From: Clostridia bacterium
Lineage (GTDB): Bacteria; Bacillota; Clostridia; Saccharofermentanales; UBA5734
Assembly (NCBI GenBank): GCA_018056585.1
Contig: JAGPFK010000079.1
Location: 1-6,895, forward strand
Length of the DNA stretch: 6,895 nucleotides
Direction: 5' to 3'
The translations under genes were made by a program, and so were the position numbers. The notes under the pieces are model-generated. The model saw only the letters and a list, made by a program, of their open reading frames with translations. It made no database searches and was not told the origin of the DNA. Below, piece by piece: positions 1 through 6,533 of this stretch. Positions within the stretch are counted from its first letter, which is position 1. Every line of letters starts with the position of its first letter.

Positions 1-1053
1 GATCTGAAGCAGTCCTTCTTCCAGCGCCTCGCGATAGATTCGCTGAGAACCCGGCAGAATAATCAATCGAACGCCTTTGGCGACTTTTTGACCTTTCAGG
101 TAAGAGGCAGCCAGCCGCAGGTCTTCCAGCCGGCCGTTTGTGCAAGAGCCGATGACAACCTGATCAATGGGGATCTTGTTAAAGGTTCCCACCGTCCGAA
201 TGTTCTCCGGCAGGTGTGGAAAAGCGACAACCTGGCCGAGGCTTGATAAGTCAATCTGGATCCGGCGTGCATAAACCGCATCCGGATCCGGCTGATACAC
301 ATGAAAATCATGACGGTTGGCCGCATAGGTGCGCAGGTAAGCCCTTGTTCTTTCATCAACCGGGAAAATGCCGTTTTTACCTCCAGCTTCGATGGCCATG
401 TTACAGATGGTGAAGCGCTCGGCCATGCTCAAAGCGGCGACCCCCTCGCCTGAAAACTCCAGTGATTGGTACAATGCACCATCGACACCGATCAGGCCGA
501 TCAGGTACAAAATGACATCCTTGCCGGTCACAGCAGGCTGGAGGCTGCCGGTCAGCTCGACCAAAATGGCATCCGGAACACGAAACCACGCTTTGCCGGT
601 TGCCATGGCATAGGCCAGATCCGTGCTGCCCACACCCGTTGCGAAAGCACCCAGCGCACCATAGGTACAAGTGTGCGAATCGGCACCGATGATGGCATCG
701 CCGGGTGCGACAAGTCCGTTTTCAGGCAAAATAACGTGTTCAACACCCATGTCCGGCTCGCCGACTTCATAGTTATGATCGAGATTGAAGCGTTTTGCAA
801 AACGCCGCATCTGAGCACAATGCTCGGCAGATAAAATGTCTTTGTTCGGTGTGAAATGATCCGGCACCAAAGCAATCCGGCTTTTATCGAAAACCTCAGT
901 TAACCCGGCTTCTTCAAAAATGCGGATCGCCGGCGGAGCCGTGACATCATTACCCAACACAAAATCCAGATCTGCTTCGATGAGTTGTCCTTTTTCCACA
1001 AAATCCAATCCGGCATGGGCTGCCAGAATCTTCTGAGTCATCGTCAGAGCCAT
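1..1053 (-). CDS. leuC: 3-isopropylmalate (citramalate) dehydratase large subunit LeuC, 3'-truncated by window edge
   Basis: The minus strand reads open from an ATG at 1053 to the left edge, giving 351 residues with no stop. This is an aconitase-family [4Fe-4S] hydro-lyase subunit. In leucine synthesis it isomerises 2- to 3-isopropylmalate with the small subunit LeuD; in the citramalate route it converts (R)-citramalate via citraconate to 3-methylmalate. Visible motifs are GADSHTCTYGALG at residues 123-135, ATGVGSTD at 138-145, and GSCTNGR at 302-308, whose C304 is the first cluster cysteine. The second and third cysteines would lie beyond the edge. C304 near residue 300 fits the short LeuC type of about 420 residues, so roughly 70 residues are missing. 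The start is fixed by GGGAGGAA, six bases upstream and inside the end of cimA. Only 3 bp separate it from the cimA stop, so the two are almost certainly co-transcribed and coupled. Homoaconitase is the main alternative, but the cimA neighbour argues for LeuC. Confidence 0.93.
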   Translation of the reverse strand, partial: MALTMTQKILAAHAGLDFVEKGQLIEADLDFVLGNDVTAPPAIRIFEEAGLTEVFDKSRIALVPDHFTPNKDILSAEHCAQMRRFAKRFNLDHNYEVGEPDMGVEHVILPENGLVAPGDAIIGADSHTCTYGALGAFATGVGSTDLAYAMATGKAWFRVPDAILVELTGSLQPAVTGKDVILYLIGLIGVDGALYQSLEFSGEGVAALSMAERFTICNMAIEAGGKNGIFPVDERTRAYLRTYAANRHDFHVYQPDPDAVYARRIQIDLSSLGQVVAFPHLPENIRTVGTFNKIPIDQVVIGSCTNGRLEDLRLAASYLKGQKVAKGVRLIILPGSQRIYREALEEGLLQI

Positions 1054-1056
1054 TTT

Positions 1057-2649
1057 CTATTCCTCCCAACCCAACTGGTGGCGCATGAGCCTGTATTCGA
1101 GGGAATCGACCAGCGCCTGCCAGGATGCTTCCAGGATATCATTTGATACGCCGACGGTATTCCAAAAATGTTTTCCATCCGTTGACTCGATTAACGTACG
1201 AACCACGGAAGCTGTCGCTTTGGAATCAATGACGCGCACTTTATAGTCCGTTAGGCGAACAGATGTTAATTCAGGATAAAACACTTCCATGGCCTTTTTC
1301 AGAGCCCGGTCCATGGCGTTGACCGGACCCTCGCCTTCAGCGGCTGTGACCTCGCCAATACCGTCAACCATAATCTTAATAAAGGAATAAGCACTGTATG
1401 CTCCCGATCTCGGTTGTTCACTGGCAATCCGTAGTTTCTCAAGCGTGAAGAAGGGTCGGTAAAGACCCAGCTCCTTACAGACCAAAAGCTCCAAAGAAGC
1501 CTCCGCGCCTTCATATTGAAAGCCCTGATGCTCCATTTCTTTTAGTTTTTGTAAAACAAAGCCAACTTCTGGTGCGTCGCGATCGATGTCCGGCTTGACT
1601 TTCCGGATGATATCCAGAACAGCCGAACGCCCTGATATTTCAGACAGCAAAAATCGACGCGTGTTGCCTACCACCTCAGGGTTGACATGTTCAAAAGTCA
1701 GCGGATTTTTCTTCACGCCGTCAACATGCATGCCTCCCTTGTGAGAAAATGCCGAGATGCCGACATAAGGCTCGCTGTTAGGCAAATTCAGATTTGAAAT
1801 CTCGGCCATGCGGCGCGCCAAAGGGGTCAGTTTGACGAGGTTTTGCGGCGGAATACACGTGATGTTGTATTTTAAATGCAAATTGGCAATAATCGTCGAG
1901 AGATTGGCGTTGCCGCATCGTTCACCGATTCCGTTGAGCGTCCCCTGCACATGGCAGGCACCGGCCAGAACAGCTGCCAGTGAATTGGCCACGGCCAAAC
2001 CTGCGTCATTATGGCAATGAATGCCAACGCGAACAGATGAGGGTAAAGAGGATACCACCTCCCGTGTCTTGTCTGCGATGACTTCCGGCATGGTGGCTCC
2101 GTTTGTATCGCAAAGACAAACGACCAAAGCCCCTCCTTCACAAGCGGCCTGAAGACAACTTAAGGCATAGTCGGGGTTATCGGCGCACGCCTCAAAATAG
2201 TGTTCCGCATCAAAAATCACTTCCCGGCCCTGGCTGCGGCACCAGGCGACCGATTCGCGAATCATCGCGAGATTTTCTTTTTGTGAACAGCGTAGAATGT
2301 CCCGGACCTCCAGATCCCAAACTTTCCCGAAAAGGACGATAACGGGTGTTTTGGCATCCAAAAGATCTTTTAAACCGACGTCTTCCTCAACCAAGCTGTT
2401 TTTGCGCCGCGTCGGACCAAATGCAGCCAATAAACTGTTTCCCATCGGAGGTCTCTCTGCTTCAAAGCGGCTGTAAAATTCACGATCTTTCGGGTTCGAT
2501 CCCGGATTCCCAGCCTCTATATAGCGTACGCCCAGTTTGACAAGGGTTTCAACAATCTGAAATTTATCATTTACAGAAAAAGAGATGCCCTCCGCCTGCG
2601 CGCCGTCTCGTAAAGTTGTATCCAATATTTCCACCGACCGTCCTTGCAT
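1057..2649 (-). CDS. cimA: (R)-citramalate synthase CimA
   Basis: This 530-residue cytosolic enzyme of the LeuA/HMG-CoA-lyase-like superfamily condenses pyruvate with acetyl-CoA to (R)-citramalate, the entry to threonine-independent isoleucine synthesis. The catalytic TIM barrel spans roughly residues 5-275. It carries LDTTLRDGAQ near the N-terminus (R14, D15), the metal-binding HCHND (H211, H213) and GERCGNAN (N247). The segment FSHKGGMHVDGV (about 301-312) follows in the linker region. The C-terminal part, about 405-520, matches the LeuA allosteric/dimerisation domain, where feedback inhibitors bind in the family. Length and motifs fit the CimA type (TIGR00977) rather than 2-isopropylmalate synthase. 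The reading frame extends five codons upstream to a TTG at 2664, but AGGTGG (2656-2661) sits six bases before the ATG at 2649, inside that extension, so 2649 is the better start. leuC follows 3 bp downstream. Functional assignment is by recognised family motifs; isopropylmalate synthase or homocitrate synthase activity is less likely. Confidence 0.94.
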   Translation of the reverse strand: MQGRSVEILDTTLRDGAQAEGISFSVNDKFQIVETLVKLGVRYIEAGNPGSNPKDREFYSRFEAERPPMGNSLLAAFGPTRRKNSLVEEDVGLKDLLDAKTPVIVLFGKVWDLEVRDILRCSQKENLAMIRESVAWCRSQGREVIFDAEHYFEACADNPDYALSCLQAACEGGALVVCLCDTNGATMPEVIADKTREVVSSLPSSVRVGIHCHNDAGLAVANSLAAVLAGACHVQGTLNGIGERCGNANLSTIIANLHLKYNITCIPPQNLVKLTPLARRMAEISNLNLPNSEPYVGISAFSHKGGMHVDGVKKNPLTFEHVNPEVVGNTRRFLLSEISGRSAVLDIIRKVKPDIDRDAPEVGFVLQKLKEMEHQGFQYEGAEASLELLVCKELGLYRPFFTLEKLRIASEQPRSGAYSAYSFIKIMVDGIGEVTAAEGEGPVNAMDRALKKAMEVFYPELTSVRLTDYKVRVIDSKATASVVRTLIESTDGKHFWNTVGVSNDILEASWQALVDSLEYRLMRHQLGWEE

Positions 2650-2655
2650 GTCAGA

Positions 2656-2661
2656 CCACCT
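2656..2661 (-). promoter_or_regulatory. ribosome binding site deciding the cimA start
   Basis: The minus strand reads AGGTGG, six bases before the ATG at 2649. It lies inside the codons that would be translated if the upstream TTG (2664) were the start, so it supports the ATG. Confidence 0.75.
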
Positions 2662-2690
2662 CAAATTGATCGATTAAAGAATAAAAAGAT

Positions 2691-2710
2691 AGACTGTATC
2701 CAGACTGTCT
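2691..2710. repeat. tandem AGACTGT repeat at the cimA transcription start region
   Basis: AGACTGT occurs at 2691-2697 and again at 2702-2708, an 11-bp period or about one helical turn. The second copy lies in a perfect dyad, AGAC-T-GTCT (2702-2710). The repeat sits just downstream of the proposed cimA -10 box, a plausible place for a repressor. No known operator consensus is recognised, and chance occurrence cannot be excluded. Confidence 0.3.
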
Positions 2711-2717
2711 TAATCTG

Positions 2718-2747
2718 ATTACAGCATACGCGAATTTTTCCGCTCAA
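2718..2747 (-). promoter_or_regulatory. candidate sigma-A promoter of cimA-leuC
   Basis: On the minus strand TTGAGC (2742-2747) is followed after 18 bases by TGTAAT (2718-2723), preceded by TGC as an extended -10. Transcription would begin near 2711, leaving a leader of about 60 bases before the cimA ATG. An overlapping alternative, TTGTTT-17-TATGCT, is weaker. The leader is too short for a T-box and lacks the T-box antiterminator consensus, although T-boxes often control branched-chain amino acid genes in Bacillota. Read-through from the upstream glycoside hydrolase gene also remains possible. Confidence 0.45.
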
Positions 2748-2813
2748 ACAAGTTCATTTTGAAACTTTTTCTTAATGCTTTGGTACAATTGAAAAAAATC
2801 AGTCGGTTTCCGT

Positions 2814-4355
2814 TTATCGGATAAGAGATTCGCCTTCCAGTCGCGTAATCAGGATGGCGGCCCCTTCGCGCCCGGGCAGTGAAACACGAATCTCTCCACA
2901 AGCTGTTTCATCAATCGTTTCCCGTGTCATTTCCCAAATATCCAATAATTCCACCCGGTATTTTCCGTTTGTGGGAAGTTGCAAATGGGTAAAGGAAGGA
3001 CAGGTCCGGCCATAATAGCTCAGTTGATGGTTCTCTGATTGGAGCATCATTGGGATCTGATCCAAAATGAATCGCGTCTGCGCTTCCTTCGGAAGACGGC
3101 CCATGGCCCGCATAAAGGCTTTACGAAAATCATCCTCTTCCCTGTTTTCAGCCGCTGAATCGGGATCATTCGGATTCAGAAGACCTAATCCTTTCATTGG
3201 CGTCATGGTCTCAGGAATGCCTTCCATCAATTCTCTTAAAAAGCGGATGCGCTGAGGACTCTTTCCATAAAGCACGCCTCCTTTTGCCCACCAAAGGACC
3301 TCATCCTCGCGGTGGAAAGTTTCGCCATGGGTGCAGTATCCACCCCGCATCAGGGTCCACCAGAACCGGTGTGTCATCTCAAAAGCAGAAAGATTGCCCC
3401 AATTGTATGGAATATCTCCTTCATAGCCGCACTCATCAATCAGGATCGGCAGATCGTATTCCTGCTGCCATTTGATCACATGATTGATATCGCCGGACTG
3501 GATGGAGCAGTGTGTCATCCAGTCGCGTTTGGGATACACCAAAAGGCAATTGTGAACGGAGATGGGATGATGATAGGGGTCTTCCGCCGCAATCAGTTCG
3601 CCAAACAAATCAAAGTCCTCAAAATCCTTATTCAACATCAGATCATACTCATTAGCCAAGCTCCACCATACATTTTTGTAGGAAGCCAGCCGCGCTATAC
3701 AATATCTCAGATAAGCCAGGTCGTTGTCCCGGCCTAAGTTGGAAAAACCCCAGCGGTCATAAGGATGAAACAGGATCAGATCCGCTTCCATATGAAGATC
3801 CGCCAATTGCCTGATGCGTGTCTCCAGGTTTTGCCAATACCGCTCATCCGGATCCCGCACATCCCATTTTCCGTCCGCATCCGTATGAAAGGGGTAAAAA
3901 TCAGGGTCGTTGTGATTGTACGGCATATGCTTCGGAAAGACACACAGGCGAATCTTGTTAAAAGGCGACTGTTTTAAAGTTTCGAGTGTTTTCTGCTGCA
4001 GTGCTTCTGTCTGGTGGACAAAGGCATAACAGGTGGTCCCGAAGGGGATATACCGGGTGCCGTCCGCATAACGGAAATGATGCCCCTCAGGATGCACCGG
4101 CCCATGGTTTTCTGTGTTTTCAATGCAGTTGAACGTCCCTTCCTCCGTCTGCCCGCCTACATTCACTGTATAGCGCCAGACGCCTGTTTTTTGAGGCATA
4201 AAGCGAACCAGATACCGATCCTTTCCGGCGCGAAAAGCCGGCACGTTTATTTTTATGCCATTTTGCTCAAACAAAGCGGCCTGTTCCACAAGTCCGGCCC
4301 CTCTGATATTTTCAAGAGAGAGTTCAAATAAATCGTATTTCTTAATGTTTATCAT
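2814..4355 (-). CDS. DUF5060/DUF4038/DUF5605 glycoside hydrolase, clan-A-like, substrate unknown
   Basis: This protein has 513 residues. The N-terminal segment (about 8-75) looks like the DUF5060 beta-sandwich, with YLVRFMPQKTGVWRYTV as its hallmark. The TIM-barrel DUF4038-type catalytic domain (about 90-395) opens with FRYADGTRYIPFG. The last 75 residues, with GKYRVELLDIWEMT and the RVSLPGREG segment, match DUF5605. Clan GH-A enzymes place acid/base and nucleophile glutamates after strands 4 and 7. The matching residues here are E236 in WWSLANEYD and E308 in ILIDECGYEG, with H197 in FHPYD nearby. No signal peptide or membrane segment is visible, so it probably acts in the cytosol on small imported oligosaccharides or glycosides. 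The ATG at 4355 has GGGAGG nine bases upstream (4365-4370). It is divergent from natA and upstream of cimA on the same strand, with no sugar transporter, kinase or regulator in view. The related DUF4038 family GH140 is apiosidase, but that specificity cannot be transferred here. The fold assignment is firm; the substrate is not. Confidence 0.88.
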   Translation of the reverse strand: MINIKKYDLFELSLENIRGAGLVEQAALFEQNGIKINVPAFRAGKDRYLVRFMPQKTGVWRYTVNVGGQTEEGTFNCIENTENHGPVHPEGHHFRYADGTRYIPFGTTCYAFVHQTEALQQKTLETLKQSPFNKIRLCVFPKHMPYNHNDPDFYPFHTDADGKWDVRDPDERYWQNLETRIRQLADLHMEADLILFHPYDRWGFSNLGRDNDLAYLRYCIARLASYKNVWWSLANEYDLMLNKDFEDFDLFGELIAAEDPYHHPISVHNCLLVYPKRDWMTHCSIQSGDINHVIKWQQEYDLPILIDECGYEGDIPYNWGNLSAFEMTHRFWWTLMRGGYCTHGETFHREDEVLWWAKGGVLYGKSPQRIRFLRELMEGIPETMTPMKGLGLLNPNDPDSAAENREEDDFRKAFMRAMGRLPKEAQTRFILDQIPMMLQSENHQLSYYGRTCPSFTHLQLPTNGKYRVELLDIWEMTRETIDETACGEIRVSLPGREGAAILITRLEGESLIR

Positions 4356-4385
4356 AAGGAAAAACCTCCCGTTTATTTTATCTTT

Positions 4386-4391
4386 ATTATA
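4386..4391 (-). promoter_or_regulatory. -10 element of the glycoside hydrolase gene promoter
   Basis: The minus strand reads a perfect TATAAT at 4386-4391, which would start transcription near 4379 and give a leader of about 24 bases carrying GGGAGG (4365-4370). At 16-18 bases spacing only a poor -35 (around TATTCT) is present, and there is no TG extension. The promoter may therefore be weak or need an activator. Confidence 0.5.
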
Positions 4392-4407
4392 CCTACATTT
4401 TTCAAAA

Positions 4408-4444
4408 CAGAATAATCAATTGACAGAATCGTTAAATTCAGAAT
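4408..4444. repeat. three direct CAGAAT repeats in the divergent promoter region
   Basis: CAGAAT occurs at 4408-4413, 4424-4429 and 4439-4444, with periods of 16 and 15 bp. The set overlaps the -35 and reaches into the -10 of the proposed natA promoter and lies upstream of the -10 of the glycoside hydrolase gene. It could be a regulator binding array, but the unit is short and the region AT-rich. Confidence 0.3.
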
Positions 4445-4449
4445 AAAAT
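4420..4449 (+). promoter_or_regulatory. sigma-A promoter of natAB
   Basis: A perfect TTGACA (4420-4425) is followed after 18 bases by TAAAAT (4444-4449), one mismatch from consensus. Transcription would start near 4456, about 22 bases before the natA ATG at 4478. The TCAATTGA palindrome (4416-4423) overlaps the -35. This is the best promoter match noticed in the window. Confidence 0.65.
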
Positions 4450-4477
4450 GAAAAACGTAGCTTTCAGGAAGGAGATC

Positions 4478-5263
4478 ATGCGATTGATAGAGCTTTTTGC
4501 ACTTGGCAAGCGTTTCAAAGAAGTACAAGCTGTAGACAGCCTTTCCTTCAAGGTAAAAGGCGGTGAGATATTTGGCCTTTTGGGTGAGAACGGAGCGGGC
4601 AAGACCACAACGCTGCGAATGCTGGCTACTATGCTCAAGCCCACGTCAGGAACGGCTGAAATATGTGGTTTTGACATCACAAAACAACCCACCGAGGTGC
4701 GCAGCCATATTGGTATCTTGTTCGGAGGAGAATCCGGCCTTTATGATCGCCTGACAGCCAGAGAAAACATCGCGTACTTTGGGAAGTTGAATGACATGAC
4801 GGATTCAGAACTCGATCAACGCCTGGACATGCTGTGTCAAACACTGGAGATGGAAGAATTTATCGACCGGCGGGTCGGCAAATTTTCCAAAGGGATGAAA
4901 CAGAAAGTCACGATCGCGCGGGCCATCGTGCACAACCCAGAAGTTATGCTGTTGGATGAGCCAACCGTCGGTCTCGATGTCATGGCCGCACGAACATTAC
5001 AGGATTTTATCGCACAATGCCGGGACCAGAATAAGGCCGTCATCATCTCAAGCCACACCATGAGTGAAGTGGAGAGGCTGTGCGACCGCATCGGCATCAT
5101 CCATAAAGGCAGACTGGTTGCCATCGGCGGTACCAAAGAACTGAAAGAACAATACAACAGCAACAATCTTGAAGATGTTTTTATACAACTCACAGGAGTC
5201 AAATCGAATGAAAAAAGCATGGACCGTGTTCCTGAAAGAAATAAAAGACGCTTTCCGCGATAA
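4478..5263 (+). CDS. natA: NatA-type ABC-2 transporter ATP-binding protein
   Basis: This 261-residue cytosolic ATPase powers the export channel encoded by natB. All nucleotide-binding motifs are visible: Walker A GENGAGKT (36-43), signature FSKGMKQK (136-143, the ABC-2-type variant of LSGGQ), Walker B VMLLDE (156-161), D-loop GLD (165-167) and the H-loop histidine H193 in SSHTM. The Q-loop position reads LFGGESGLYDRLT (81-93) with no glutamine, a form I recall from NatA-like proteins. The frame continues upstream to an ATG at 4448, but that codon overlaps the -10 box, so the ATG at 4478, behind AGGAAGGAG (4466-4474), is chosen. The family's usual C-terminal motif NNLEDVFIQLTG ends near residue 240. 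The final 18 or so residues, rich in R and K, are read out of frame through the beginning of natB. In Bacillus subtilis NatAB exports sodium; here the substrate is inferred from similarity and could be another ion or a toxic compound. Confidence 0.9.
   Translation: MRLIELFALGKRFKEVQAVDSLSFKVKGGEIFGLLGENGAGKTTTLRMLATMLKPTSGTAEICGFDITKQPTEVRSHIGILFGGESGLYDRLTARENIAYFGKLNDMTDSELDQRLDMLCQTLEMEEFIDRRVGKFSKGMKQKVTIARAIVHNPEVMLLDEPTVGLDVMAARTLQDFIAQCRDQNKAVIISSHTMSEVERLCDRIGIIHKGRLVAIGGTKELKEQYNSNNLEDVFIQLTGVKSNEKSMDRVPERNKRRFPR
5194..5198 (+). promoter_or_regulatory. ribosome binding site of natB, inside natA
   Basis: AGGAG lies nine bases before the natB ATG at 5208, within the natA coding region. 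It favours this start over an in-frame ATG at 5169, which has no comparable site and would add 13 residues before the typical N-terminus MKKAWTVFLKEIKDAFRDKR. Confidence 0.7.
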
Positions 5264-6374
5264 ACGAACGCTGATCACCAGCATCCTCATACCCGCTCTC
5301 ATTTTCCCGATCCTGATGACTTTCATGAACAGCAGCATCAGCAACACGGAAAAAGAGGCCACGGAAAACATTAAAATCGTCTACCTGGGCGAGGAGTCAC
5401 AGCTAAAAACGTATTTGACGAGCTTGCCCAACCTGACGCTGGTCCAGTCACAGGATCCTCTGGCCGATCTTGAAGACAGCAAAATATCAGCCATTATTGA
5501 GGTGGCTCCCGGTTTTGATCAGGCGATCAAAAGCGGTCTTAAAGGCCAAGTCAGCATAAAGTACGATGAATCAAAAATAAAATCATCGATAGCGGCGTCC
5601 GCCTTGAGAGAATATATCAACGCATTCAGCACTCAGATCGCGCAACAGCGGCTTGAGGAAAAAGGGATCGATCCCTCATTCATTCAGCCGCTTGATGTGA
5701 CATCGGTTAACGTGGCCAAAGCAAAAGGAGAAGGGACCCTCGTTTTATCTATTTTGCTGCCCATGTTCCTTTTGATCTATCCGGCGGCCGGTGCCATGGC
5801 AACCGCCATAGACCAGGGAGCCGGCGAAAAAGAGCGCGGCACTTTGGAACCATTGCTCTCCACGAAAGCCAGCCGCACTTCGATTGCGATAGGGAAATGG
5901 CTGTCCACTTCTTTAGCCTCCCTCATCGGAACGATGGCCTTCATGAGCGGCTTTGCCGCAGCGATCGCTTATAATCCGGGCATGTTCGGCGAAGGCTTTT
6001 CCATATCACCTTCCGCCTTGTCGGCCATAACGATCTTAGGCATCCTGATGGCCTTCATCTACAGTGCTTCCATGCTGGCTCTGAGCGTCTTCGCGCGCAA
6101 TATTAAAGAAGCGTCCACATACTTGAGTCCTTTTGTCATTGTCGCTATGCTGCCGGCCTATGGTTCCATCTACACCGACGTGAAGACAGCACCCTTCTGG
6201 CAATACAATGTGCCGCTTCTCAACGTCACACTCGTCATCAAAGAAGCGCTTCTCGATTCCATCAACTGGGGGCATTTTGCTTTAACAGCAGGATGGCTCA
6301 TCGTCCTGGTCTTCATTTTTCTCTCACTGGTCGTGCGGATGTTTAACAGTGAGTCTGTGGTTTTCAGGAGCTGA
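5208..6374 (+). CDS. natB: NatB-type ABC-2 transporter permease
   Basis: This 388-residue membrane protein is the channel partner of natA. The layout is typical of the ABC-2 NatB/COG1668 family. A short amphipathic N-terminus (FLKEIKDAFRDKRT, 8-21) leads into a first membrane helix at about 22-40. A large extracytoplasmic domain follows (about 45-175), and then five predicted helices near 177-201, 232-255, 271-296, 305-323 and 356-377. The conserved cytosolic coupling motif GEKERGTLEPLLST (206-219) sits after the second helix, where it contacts the ATPase. The start at 5208 overlaps natA by 56 bases in another frame, so translation is probably coupled. By homology the pair exports sodium or a related cation, or a drug or peptide; the sequence does not settle this. 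No NatK/NatR-type two-component regulator lies within the window. Confidence 0.9.
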   Translation: MKKAWTVFLKEIKDAFRDKRTLITSILIPALIFPILMTFMNSSISNTEKEATENIKIVYLGEESQLKTYLTSLPNLTLVQSQDPLADLEDSKISAIIEVAPGFDQAIKSGLKGQVSIKYDESKIKSSIAASALREYINAFSTQIAQQRLEEKGIDPSFIQPLDVTSVNVAKAKGEGTLVLSILLPMFLLIYPAAGAMATAIDQGAGEKERGTLEPLLSTKASRTSIAIGKWLSTSLASLIGTMAFMSGFAAAIAYNPGMFGEGFSISPSALSAITILGILMAFIYSASMLALSVFARNIKEASTYLSPFVIVAMLPAYGSIYTDVKTAPFWQYNVPLLNVTLVIKEALLDSINWGHFALTAGWLIVLVFIFLSLVVRMFNSESVVFRS

Positions 6375-6400
6375 GAGCTGGACCTTCCTCACCATGATGC

Positions 6401-6415
6401 CGCTTTCATAAAGCG
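6401..6415. other. perfect hairpin CGCTTT-CAT-AAAGCG after natB
   Basis: A six-base-pair perfect inverted repeat with a three-base loop starts 27 bases past the natB stop. No T-run follows on either strand, so it is not a standard intrinsic terminator. It could protect the 3' end of the mRNA or be chance. Confidence 0.35.
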
Positions 6416-6506
6416 ATCGGCGCGATATTGCTCCTTGTGCCCGCTGCCGTTTCAGATGCAGACGAGCGGATCGAATCAGGAACCCCGATCTCTCATCGAT
6501 ACTGTC

Positions 6507-6533
6507 TTCGCGCCATGTATCGCGAATTCTTTT
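6507..6533 (+). terminator. possible intrinsic terminator for natAB
   Basis: TTCGCG (6507-6512) pairs perfectly with CGCGAA (6521-6526) around an eight-base loop, and TTCTTTT follows. The stem is short and lies 132 bases after the natB stop. It points only along the plus strand, since no T-run follows on the minus strand. It is plausible because the next gene converges on natB. Confidence 0.42.

Noticed and set aside
466..834. 122-codon plus-strand reading frame inside leuC
   Set aside because: It is antisense to a strongly conserved aconitase-family sequence and has no family resemblance.
2688..2700. Small attenuator-like hairpin GATA-loop-TATC followed by T-rich sequence in the cimA leader
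   Set aside because: A four-base AT-rich stem would not be stable, so the T-run alone is not evidence of termination.
2650..2711. T-box or other leader riboswitch for cimA
   Set aside because: The leader from the predicted start is about 60 bases, with no T-box consensus and no adequate terminator hairpin.
2792..2812. Possible terminator CGG-AAA-CCG followed by seven T on the minus strand
   Set aside because: The stem is only three base pairs and five bases separate it from the T-run, which is too weak to call.
2719..2901. 60-codon minus-strand frame across the end of the glycoside hydrolase gene
   Set aside because: It overlaps the true coding frame and continues into the AT-rich spacer; the sequence resembles no known protein.
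3312..3737. 141-codon plus-strand reading frame inside the glycoside hydrolase gene
   Set aside because: It is antisense to the conserved catalytic domain and has no recognisable motif or ribosome binding site.
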